From Balanoglossus misakiensis (taxonomy: Eukaryota; Hemichordata): DNA of 64,000 bases. Under the pieces are notes generated by a model that saw only the letters and a program-made list of their open reading frames with translations, searched no databases and was not told the DNA's origin. The DNA is taken from assembly GCA_040954595.2 (NCBI GenBank), contig CM082579.2:10602001-10666000 (forward strand). The letters are read 5' to 3'. Each line of letters starts with the position of its first letter. The first letter of the stretch is position 1. Of the stretch, positions 49,314 to 61,300 are shown in pieces. A program made the position numbers and the translations under genes.

Positions 49314-52300
49314 ATGACAAGATATCTACAACTCATGTTTCTGTGCGCAGCCGTTGTCACAAGTAAGTCTATCAATTTCTTTTTTTTCCAACTGTACTTC
49401 TATATTTAATTATCTTCCAGATTCTATGTAGTGGTACTTGTAACATTTTTGGTCTAATATATAATAAGCGATTTTTAATTGCTTAATAATTATGTAAAGT
49501 AAACTGCTTTGACTCTTGAGACAAAACTTTAAGTTGCCACTTCTTAGAGAAGATAAGATCATCCGCCTTTCGGAATTGAAACTGAAATAATTGTGCCAGC
49601 GTTTCACTTGTACTGTGTTTTGCTTCCACAAAGGTACATTACTAAGTTGAAGTCTTGTTTATAATTTATGGACCAATAAATTTTATACCGTACATATGTC
49701 TCCAGCACTGACCAGATTTTACTATAAACTTGATTGATTGGATTTTACAAGTGTAATCATCGAAAAGTGTATTACTTAGTCACCTTAGTTGTACACTGAG
49801 TACATTTAATTTTGATATTTTTTCTGCTTTAATTCAACAGATGTGGACTCAACATTATTTGTAGCAAAAAAATTCAGTATTGTGAAAATTGATACAAGTA
49901 CCAATAACCACACTATACTATATGGCAACTTACAGGTATGGCTTTGTTTCGAATTTCTGTAAAACTATGCAAAACATGCAAAACATCAAATAGAATATAT
50001 ATAAATTACACGAGGTGCCTTGCCATAATTCTTCATGTATTGGTAGAGATTTGAAATTGCAAAGTGAAGGCTGGGGGTGCAGATGGGGTTAGGGTTTTTT
50101 TCAAAGCTTAATAATTCTTTTTACAAAGACAGTCTTAAAATTTGAAACTAAATTTTAATCAATCGGGGCAGTCTTTTGAAAAAGTTAATCAGAAAAGGTA
50201 AGAAATTCAAGGAAATTGTATCAGAACTCAAGAGAGTACATACTCCTGACCATAGAGGGCTTTATTTAGCCTAGTAATGCTCAGATTAGTTGAAAAACAG
50301 AAATGTCATATTCATATTATTGCTAAAAACTTGACTGTAGTTTAGCAGAAGTGAAAGTAGATGATTAGTCAACACAAAGCTTTAATTTCCTTGACATATA
50401 CTATAACACAATCCAAAAAAAGAGTCCAGTTGACAACTTGAAAAGTGGACTGTCCCATTAATTTTATATCCAAACTCATTATAGTGGTTTGTATTCTTTC
50501 ATATTCATATTCTTTCAAATCTTCAGATCACAATACTAAATTTCTCTTTTTCTCAGAGCCATCTTTAGAACTTTGCTCAATAAAAGATAATATGTATTTC
50601 TTTAATTTACAGGGAGCTGTGGCTGTAGCGGTGGATGTGGCGGACGGCCTTCTCTTCTGGGCAGATGTTTGGACTGGTTCAATCTTCCGAGGTAGCATCG
50701 ATGGACAGCAAGCTGCACAGGAAATCGTTACAGGTCTGATCTTTTAATGATCTCTGACTGTTGATGAGGGCACTATATTATCAAGCAGGGCTCTACAGAA
50801 TGTCTTAGACAAATGTGAAACCAGTCTTTTATGCCTTCAAAGTTACAACTAGTATACACTGCATTGTTCACTATGCTATTTTATTTCTTCAGTGAGGCTT
50901 GACAACCCTTCAAAAAATGTTTTCCCAGCATTTATTTGCAAATTTAAATTCCAATATGTTGGATATTTAATGCAGCCAATTATTGGCTGCATTGGTTTTG
51001 AAATAAAACACAAAGCTTTGGAGAATGTAATTAACATGACAATAGCATCTTGAGACCCTGGCAGTCAAATGTCTGATATGTGAGTGATGAACTTACCTGA
51101 CCGCAGCAAGGATGATTCCAATAAACATGTCAGGGTTAGGTTTTGCAATTTAGGTATTTAGTTAGGTATCTATTGTACAGTCGTGTGTAAATTTCCTCAT
51201 GAGGATTCCATGCAGGAAGAAAAACCCACAGCAATTCTGCTGTGTGATAATAAATAATTAACTTTGATGCATATTTAACTTTACTCTCTTGTATGTTGAT
51301 TTTGTGTGTAACTTAAATCATGAATATAAAGTTGTCTTTAAGTGTTAATGTACATTTAATAGAGTATCATTTTTCTTTGGTCAAGTGCATGGCTGGGGCA
51401 AAAAAAGTTTCTTTGATTTCTACTCACCTGTCTGCTCACCCCTTTTCTCCATCACTATACTTATTACAATCCCCACATCTTTAAGGCTTTACTTTGCCAA
51501 ATTTACTCTTTTTCAGGTCTTGGTTTCCCTTATGGCCTGGCTGTGGACTGGGTATCCAATAATATCTATTGGACTGATAGCATCCTTGGAAAAATTGAAG
51601 TTGCAAAGAATGATGGGAGATTCCGCAGGACTCTACTGTATGATGGGTATGCAGGCTCCCCAGAAGGCATCGCTGTAAATCCGGCTGCTGGGTGCGTATC
51701 ATCACTCACTGATAATGATCGATCAAATTATGAATTAAATGTGTATACTCAACCCATAAGAATCAGTTTGCCACACATTTATCTACCGAGCACATGCCAT
51801 AGTCCACTGCTTTACCAAGGTAATGCTTGTGTTGTCTGTTTTTGAGGAAAGTGGCTTTGCTTTTAGGGGCATCATAACATGAACATAGTGAGTATAATAG
51901 CCTGTGATTCAAATAAAGAACATGTTTAAGAAACTCAATATATGTTATTTTCTGATGCAGCTACATTTTCCTAGTACCGTACAGAATTTATTGTTATGAG
52001 AAATTACAAAAATCACAGATTCATCCATTCACCATCTGAAGCCAATTGTATTGTATTGTTTTACCTATACAGCTACATGTACTGGACAGATGGTTCTGGT
52101 TCAGTGGGATCAGCCAAACTAGACGGTAGCAATCCCCAGTCACTTGTAAATAAAGGAGGAGATTATGGGTTCAATGAAATTGTGGTTGATTCACAGTAAG
52201 TAGGGTTTAACTATTTGAAAGCAATTGTAACCCTCAACGAAGTCCTCTGTGGGTATAAATAAAGTGTGCGTAGTCACATTGGCTCAATGGGTGTACTTGG

Positions 52301-55300
52301 TGCAGTGTTAGCCTAGACTCTCTCACAGCCTAGCCCCTCATGCCGCCTATGCAGACTTATCGTCTGATTGAATGTGCGCCCCCAATGGCATAGTGAATTA
52401 TCTCCGCTCCTAAACGGTTGAGGGCGCATCAGTGTACAACATGTAAAGAGCCTAATGTTGGCAACTATGGGCTGTGAGAGAGTCTATACTCTATTAAAGC
52501 ACTAGCCTTGAATTTAAAACAGCCACAATTCAAAAATCAAACTCAAAATTTCACAAATTTCATATTAAAAATATAAAACCGGGATGTACAATTAAAAGAA
52601 ATGGTAACACTTTCAACTTTGCTAATTCTGTTCATTCTGAATATGATATGCATTGCGTTCAGGAATAAGCTGTATTGGATTGATGGCAAACACCACACCA
52701 TAGAATCCCTTCAGCATGGTAGCGTGGACCCACCAGTTCAAGTAGCGAACTTGTCATCAACCTCCAACGGAAAGATGATCGGACTGGCTTTGGAAGGGCA
52801 GACGCTGTACTTCTCAGTCTGGACAGAAGGCACTGTTTATTCGGTATCTACATCTGGAACCAATGTTGAGAGCGTGGCCAGCGGTACTGGGAGGTATGTG
52901 AGAGGCCTTGCGGTGGCCGATATCTCCGTGCAGCCTGGAAGCAGCAACGCCTGTAGCAGCCAACCTTCGTATTGTTCTCAGCTGTGTCTGCCTACAAGTG
53001 CAACCACCAGGACGTGTGCCTGTTCTTCCTATGATGAACTGACGTTGATGTCTGGTGAAAGAACGTGTGATCGTAAGTAGGATGGCATTTTATTTTGCAA
53101 TTAGTGTACATGTACATTTCATCATTCTTACGACAATGAAATAAATTGTTCTGGATTTACTGTGTTTTGTGGCATGGTGAACTTGACTTTATTTAAGACA
53201 ATCAAAAGCTTCCTGGCATGATGAAAAGTTATGGGAAAAATAATTACAGTTGTCATCACTGTTATACATGTATGTCATTGGAAATGAAAAGACGTATGAT
53301 AAGAAAAGATAAGATCACCCGCCTTATTCAGAATTGAAACTGAAATAATTCTGCCAACGTTTCAATACTTGTCATATAGAATTTTTCTTCAACTAATATA
53401 CATTTCTATTTGAAATGTTGTGTTCATGGACTACATGTGTATAATAAATTTTATACAATAATCATGTCTCCAGCACTGACCCAGCTTTTACTATAATGTA
53501 TAAACTTGATTGATCTGAAAGTGTACTCACTGAGAACTGTATATAATAATTACTCACATTGGTTATATACTGAGAATGTTTAATTTTGATGTTTTTTCTG
53601 CTTTCAACAGATGTGGACTCATCATTAATTGTAGCAAATGGCACCAGTATTGTGGAAATTGATGCAAGTACCAATCACTACACCCTACTATATGACAACT
53701 TACAGGTATGGCTTTGTTTTGAATTTCTATAAAGCTATGCAAAACATGCAAAAACATCAATTAGAATATATATTATATGATCAGCCTTGCAATAATTCTT
53801 CATGTACTGGTAGAGATTTAAAATTGCTAAGTGAAGGCCTGGAGTGCGGATGGTCTTGAAACCGTTTATGCTTAATATGTTTTACAAAGACAGTCTTGAA
53901 AACTATTTGAAATTAAATTTTAATCAGTAGAGGGGGGGGGGGGGTCTTTTGAAAATTAAGTCAGAAAAGGTAAGAAATTCAGTGAAATTGCAGATGTAAT
54001 TTGGTCAAAACTCAAGAGAATACATACACCTGACCATAGAAGGCATTATTTAGACCAGATATCAGAATACTCAGATTCAGAAGTTGAAAAAAGAAATGTC
54101 GTTTTCATGTTATAGAAAAAAACCTTGGCTGTTGTTCAGCAGTGAAAGCAAAAGATAAATCAATTGACACAAAGCTTTAATTTCATTGACAGTTATTGTA
54201 ACACAATCTAAAAACGTGTCCACTAGACCATAAAAGTGGCCCATCCCATAAATTCATATCCAAACTCAGTATGGTGATGAATATTCTGTCACATGTTCAG
54301 ATCACAAAACTAAATTTCTGTGCTCCCTTCCCCTCAAAGCCAGCATAAGTACCTTGCTCAATAAAAGATAATGTGTATTTCTTTCTTTTACAGAGAGCTG
54401 TTGCTGTGGCGGTGGATGTGGCGGACGGCCTTCTGTTCTGGACAGACGTCGAGACCGGGTCGATCTACCGAGGTAGCATCGATGGACAGCAAGTCGCACA
54501 GGAAATTATTACAGGTAATGATTTGAGTGTTAATGTACATTGCATTTACTGTTTTTCTTTGGCCTAGTGCATGGCTGAGTCCCCTCAAAAAGTTTGTAGT
54601 TTCTAGTCTCCCATCTGCTAACCCCTTTTCTCGCTCCATCACTACTTGGTACAATCCCCACACCTTAAATACTTTGCCGATTTTCTCTTCTTAGATCTTG
54701 ATAGACCTAATGGCCTGGCTGTGGACTGGGTATCCAATAATATCTATTGGACTGATAGCATCATGGGAACTATTGAAGTTGCAAAGAATGATGGGAGATT
54801 CCGCAGGACTCTACTGTATGATCTGAGCAACCCACGAGGCATTGCTGTAAATCCTGCTGTTGGGTGCGTATCGTCACTCACTGATAATGATCGATCTTAG
54901 TATAAAAATGAATGTGTACATCCTATAAGAGTCAGTCATAGTCCACTGCTGGAGTTATTTTTACTGAGGGTAAATGTTTGTCTGTTTTTGAGGGAAAGTG
55001 GTTTTGCTTTGTGGGGAGTCATAATCACATTTACCATTTATAATATATGGATGATGATGATGATGATGTCATGAATTTAATGTCTTGACCCATTAAACTT
55101 ACTATGTTCACTCGTCTAGTCTGTGAACATGTTTTATAAAAACTTTCTGATGCAATGTCAATTTTGTTTCATGACAAATTTAAAAAAAGGCAGATTCAGC
55201 CATTAATTTACTATCAGAAGCTAATTATATTGTTTTTTTTACCTATACAGCTACATGTACTGGACAGATCAGGATTCTGATACAGTGGAATCAGCCAAAC

Positions 55301-58300
55301 TAGACGGTAGCGATCCTCAGTCACTCGTTAATACAGGATTGGATTGGCCAAATGAAATTGTGGTCGATTCACTGTAAGTAGGGTTTAACTATTTTAAATT
55401 GCCCTCAACGAAGCCCTCTGTGGGCAAGTAAAGTTTGTGTGGTCATATTGGGTTCATGGTTGTGGATGGTACAGTCTAGCGTAGACTCTCTCACAGCCCC
55501 TCTTGCTGCCTATGCAGACTTATCGTCTGATTGAATGTGCGCCCCCAATGGCTGAGCGAAGCATCTCCTAAACGGTTGAGAGTGCGTCAGTGTGCAACTA
55601 GTCTCGGTTACCCAGACGCCTTTGCTTCTTCCGATGCTCTCCAGAAAAGGGTCTGGGGAAATGCTATTGAAAGCTTTGTAAAACAAAATGGCCGATGTCA
55701 GGATTTTGATCATTGCCTGATTGGCTGAGCTGTCAGTATGACCCGGGTCACTGACTCTCGACAATGTGTGATTATTTGTCGCATCTTCATATCAAGAGAC
55801 CGGTACTTGTTGGTTGATGCGAAAGGCAAAAGGCGTCCTCTGTTAGCATTGTTGGAGAAATTATATGAAATATCTTTGGTAGACGATTGTTGAAACTATT
55901 GCAGTGACCCGGGTCATACTGACAGCTCAGCCAATCAGGCAATGATCAAAATCCTGACATCGGCCATTTTGTTTTACAAAGCTTTCAATAGCATTTCCCC
56001 AGACCCTTTTCTGGAGAGCATCGGAAGAAGCAAAGGCGTCTGGGTAACCGAGACTAGTGTGCAACATGTAAAGAGCCTTGTAGCAAACCGTGGGCTGTGA
56101 GAGAGTCTACACTAATTAAGCGCTAGCATAGAATCTAAAACATCCACGATTCAAAAATCAAACTCAAAATTTCACAAATTTCAAATTAAAAATCTAAAAC
56201 ATGTATGTACAATTAAAAGAAATGGTAATACTTTCAACTTTGCTAAGTCTGTTTACTCTTGATATGATATGTATTGCGTTCAGGAATAAGCTGTATTGGA
56301 TTGATGGCAAACACCACACTATAGAATCCCTTCAGTATGGTAGCGTGGACCCGCCAGTTCAAGTAGTGAACTTGTCATCAATCTCCAATGAAGTGATGTT
56401 CGGACTGGCTTTGGAAGGGCAGACGCTGTACTTCTCGGTCTGGACAGAAGGCACTGTTTATTCCGTATCTACATCCGGAACCAACATGACGAGCGTCGCC
56501 AGTGGGTTTGGTGATTACGTGTTCGGCCTTGCAGTGGCCGACGTCTGGGTGCAGCCTGGAAGTAGCAACGCCTGTAGCAGCCAACCTTCGTATTGTTCTC
56601 AGCTGTGTCTGCCTACAAGTGCAACCACCAGGACGTGTGCCTGTTCTTCCTATGATGAACTGACGTTGATGTCTGATGGAAGAACGTGTGGTCGTAAGTA
56701 TGAAGCCATTATAATTTTGCTCGTGATTGTGGTGGTCTCAAATTTGCAATTAGTACATGTGTAGTGTATATTTTATCATTCTTAGCAGTTAATTGTTCTG
56801 GTATTTACTGTGTTTTGTGACGCAGTGACCTTTACTATTGAAGAGTTATTAGTGGAAGCTTTCTAGCATGGTGAAAACTTGTAGATAATTAATTAGAGCT
56901 CTCATAACAATGGAATGTCAGTGGCAATGAAAAGACGTCACAGATTGTGGTACACACCCCACACCAAAAATGGAAAATTTCTGTAAATATCATGTTTTTA
57001 ACAAGTTGAATAATTATGTACCAGAATGCCACAGTGTCTTAGTTAAAGAATTGGAGAAGCCAATTTAGCCATACATGTGTTGCTTTAGACAAAAATGAAA
57101 ATTTCCAGTAGGGAACAAAACCGTAATATTGCTGTTTGTCTGTTTGTATCAACACCAGCACCAGGTTAAGTACATACCGGTACATGTATAAAAGTCAGTA
57201 GTTGTCCTATATGCTATACCTTTGCACATTGTTCAATAAGACATAGACTAAAGGTCAACAGAAAACCATGAAGAAAGTTGTACAAGTTGATAAGAAGTAA
57301 TCACATCATTGAAAAATATTATGTAATAATAATCGCATGATGCAGCTATTTTTTATTTTCTCAACACAGAGTTATGGCGACATTATCATATTGCAATTGC
57401 CGATTTTCTTGATGAACTTCCAACGTCTTTTAATACAGGAGCAGTGTCATTCCGTCTGTGCCCGACTGCACCCATATCATTGAATGTAAGTGAAGATAGC
57501 GACACAGCTTACCTTGATGTGAACATTGAGGCCATTGATGCAAGAGGTAATGTTATCGCCCATGATGTCCTGGGTGCCATCCAAATTCCCAGCACCTTAC
57601 AATTTAATGAGCAGACAAAGGCTGGAGTTCACATCAACGTACGGGCAGCAGTTGGTCAGCAAGAAGCATGGTGTCGATTTCAAGTGAAATTGGTTGGTAA
57701 GTCTTTAGTGTGTGGCTGCTTCCTATTTTGACTTCGAGATTCATTACATGTCCAGTTGCAGAAATAAAGCAATACAACAAAATGTGAGGTAGAATACCAT
57801 GTAAATTGACATGCAAAAAAGTCTGCTATGAACAATGAGGAAAATTTGATTACTAGTATTTCTACAAGGTTTCTTACAAGAACATTTGTTTAATTGTTCA
57901 TCACATTCAGATCCTTACCCACCGAAGATAACATTCTGTCCGCCTGACCAATCACAAACCACATCAGATGATGCCGTTGAAATTGATTGGGATCTACCAG
58001 TTGCTACGGACAACACCGAATTGGCTTCCGTAACAACAAGCCGGCCAAGTGGTTCTGACTTTACTGTCACAGGAAGTCCTCATACTGTAACAGTCACAGC
58101 TACAGACACCTCTGCTAATGTTGCCACGTGTACATTTGAGATCACCATCATACACAACCTTGGTAAGAAATGACTGCTTACTGTGTGTTCTTATACCCTC
58201 ACAATGTGCTTTTTGACATCATGTATCATTTATGACCTGTTCATTTAAATTTCTGAAATGTTTGTGGTTCCTACAGTCGAAACCTGTTGATTCACCTATG

Positions 58301-61300
58301 ATTACAATATATGCTGATTCGCAGATTCTAGTAGTCCATATATCTTAAAAGTTGTATAATGGTGGTGGTAAAGTTTTAGGTATTTTTCATACCAGAGAAT
58401 ATGGTAGTAATGGTGAGCATGTCATTTGTGATTACTGTACTGACCAAAATGTTATCTGGGTTTTAGGACAAAGAAGGAAGTTTTCTATTTCACAAATAAG
58501 CTATCCATCATTATAATCTATTTTTGTTTTGTTTATTTGTTGTTGTTGTCCAACATCAGCTGAGTGTGCAGACCTACGAGTTCCTCAGAATGGGGCGTTA
58601 TCTTGCGGAGAATCACCAGATGGATTTCAATGTATTCAACATTGCAAAGAAGGATATATGCCATATCGAGACAGACACATCTACAACTGCATTGATGAAC
58701 AATGGCAGCCAATGCAACCCCCGCGTTGCATCCGTAAGTTACATGTACATTGGCCAATGCAATATTCAGGCACCATATCAAACCCTACCGGAAGACGGGC
58801 ATTTATGGTGTTGTCGAAATATGTTAAGCAGAAATGACCTCCATTGAACTCAGCTCAGTATATTAACTCTGGAAACATATAATCACGAAAAAAGCAGGAT
58901 AGAAAACATTATGTATGCATGTTTATCTATTACACCTTTTGGATTGAAAAATGGACGAAACTTGGAGGACTTGTAATTGAAATTTCAAAAGTTCAAACAA
59001 GTACAGATGGACTATGTTTGATGGCTATGATGTTCTGTGAACTAAGCTGAATGGTCATTATGACTTTTTATGTCCAGATCAGTTGCATGAAGGATATTCT
59101 TTAAAAACTTACTTGGCTTAATGTAGTATTCCATGACATTAATACTGCTTTACATTGTGATGTGATCCAGTAAAATTATTTGAGTTTATCACATATTGGG
59201 TTACGGTGTTTTACATATTTGGTGAAGTGTTACTACATATTGGGTTAAGGTTTATTGCATGTTAAGTGAAGTGTTATTTCATATTGGATTAAGGTTTGTT
59301 ACATATTTGCTTAAGTAATCACATCATTGAGAAATATAATGTAATAATAATCGCATGATGCAGCTAATTTTTATTTTCTCAACGCAGAGTTATGGAGACA
59401 TTATCATATTGCAATTGCCGATTTTCTTGATGAACTTCCAACGTCTTTTACAGGAGCAGTGTCATTCCGTCTGTGCCCGACTGCACCCATATCATTGAAT
59501 GTAAGTGAAGATAGCAACACAGCTTACCTTGATGTGAACGTTGAGGCCATTGATGCAAGAGGTAATGTTATCGCCCATGAAGTCCTGGGTGCCATCCAAA
59601 TTCCCAGCACCTTACAATTTAATGAGCAGACAAAGGCTGGAGTTCACATCAACGTACGGGCAGCAGTTGGTCAGCAAGAAGCATGGTGTCGATTTCAAGT
59701 GAAATTGGTTGGTAAGTCTTCAGTGTGTGACAGCTTCCTGCATGTTTTGACTTCGAGATTCATTACATGTCCAGTTGCAGAAATAAAGCAATACAACAAA
59801 ATGTGAGGTAGAATACCATGTAAATTGACATGCAAAAATGTCTGCTGATATGAACAATGAGGAAAATTTGATTACTAGTATTTCTATAAGGTTTCTTACA
59901 AGAACATTTGTTTAATTGTTCATCACATTCAGATCCTTACCCACCGAAGATAACATTCTGTCCGCCTGACCAATCACAAACCACATCAGATGATGCCGTA
60001 GAAATTGATTGGGATCTACCAGTTGCTACGGACAACACCGAATTGGCTTCCGTAACAACAAGCTGGGAGAGTGGTTCTGACTTTCCTGTCACAGGAAGTC
60101 CTCATACTGTAACAGTCACAGCTACAGACACCTCTGCTAATGTTGCCACGTGTACATTTGAGATCACCATCATACACAACCTTGGTAAGAAATGACTGCT
60201 TACTGTGTGTTCTTATACCCTCACAATGTGCTTTTTGACATCATGTATCATTTATGACCTGTTCATTTAAATTTCTGAAATGTTTGTGGTTCCTACAGTT
60301 GAAACCTGTTGATTCACCTATGATTACAATATATGCTGATTCGCAGATTCTAGTAGTCCATATATCTTAAAAGTTGTATAATGGTGGTGGTAAAGTTTTA
60401 GGTATTTTTCATACCAGAGAATATGGTAGTAATGGTGAGCATGTCATTTGTGATTACTGTACTGACCAAAATGTTATCTGGGTTTTAGGACAAAGAAGGA
60501 AGTTTTCTATTTCACAAATAAGCTATCCATCATTATAATCTAGTTTTGTTTTGTTTATTTGTTGTTGTTGTCCAACATCAGCTGAGTGTGCAGACCTACG
60601 AGTTCCTCAGAATGGGGCGTTATCTTGCGGAGAATCACCAGATGGATTTCAATGTATTCAACATTGCAGAGAAGGATATTTGCCATTTCAGGACAGACAC
60701 ATCTACAACTGCATTGATGAACAATGGCAGCCAATGCAACCCCCGCGTTGCATCCGTAAGTTACATGTACATTGGCCAATGCAATATTCAGGCACCATAT
60801 CAAACCCTACCGGAAGACGGGCATTTATGGTGTTGTCGAAATATGTTAAGCAGAAATGACCTCCATTGAACTCAGCTCAGTATATTAACTCTGGAAACAT
60901 ATAATCACGAAAAAAGCAGGATAGAAAACATTATGTATGCATGTTTATCTATTACACCTTTTGGATTGAAAAATGGACGAAACTTGGAGGACTTGTAATT
61001 GAAATTTCAAAAGTTCAAACAAGTACAGATGGATCATGTTTGATGGCTACGATGTTCTGGGAATTAAGCTTAATGGTCATTATGATCTTTTATGTCCAGA
61101 TCAGTTGCATGAAGGATATTCTTTAAAAAATTACTTGGCTTAATGTAGTATTCCATGACATTAATACTGCTTTACATTGTGATGTGATCCAGTAAAATTA
61201 TTTGAGTTTATCACATATTGGGTTAAGGTGTTTTATATATTTGGTGAAGTGCTACTACATATTGGGTTAAGGTTTATTGCATGTTGAGTGAAGTGTTATT

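Larger units (their letters stand above)
53611..56693 (+). other. Receptor module 2: duplicated YWTD propeller plus EGF-like domain (exons 7-11)
   Basis: Exon lengths 95, 121, 169, 123 and 410 mirror exons 2-6 (95, 121, 175, 123, 410), with the same phases and near-identical EGF ([17 protein letters not shown] again). Blades include [58 protein letters not shown] and [17 protein letters not shown]. Intron sequence is also alignable (for example after 49935 and 53705), so this is an intragenic tandem duplication of about 3.7 kb. Substitutions are concentrated in loop segments (such as GYAGSPEG versus LSNPRG). Confidence 0.85.

Noticed and set aside
48829-49366. Overlapping opposite-strand ORFs (129 and 114 codons) as genes
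   Set aside because: No recognisable domain, no clear splice context. The plus-strand ORF only overlaps the receptor signal-peptide exon in another frame.
53932-53945. G-run in receptor intron 7 and C-run near 28221 as regulatory elements
   Set aside because: Isolated homopolymers without supporting context. The intron 1 paralogue lacks the run, so it is more likely replication slippage.
55510-55764. ORFs at 55510-55764 (minus) and 55531-55728 (plus) as proteins
   Set aside because: Both lie mostly in the inverted-repeat arm of the Mutator-like MITE and have no domain similarity.
49841-56764. Two separate LRP-like genes ending at the in-frame stops after each EGF domain (about 53080 and 56764)
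   Set aside because: Each stop lies just past a consensus donor (GTAAGT at 53073 and 56694), and the following exon starts in the matching phase. A single continuous 20-exon frame explains all exons.
58524-60869. Pair of 107-codon ORFs (58524-58847 and 60546-60869) as genes
   Set aside because: They are frame-shifted shadows of the sushi exons at 58560-58733 and 60582-60755. The sushi frame has the six cysteines and correct splice sites.
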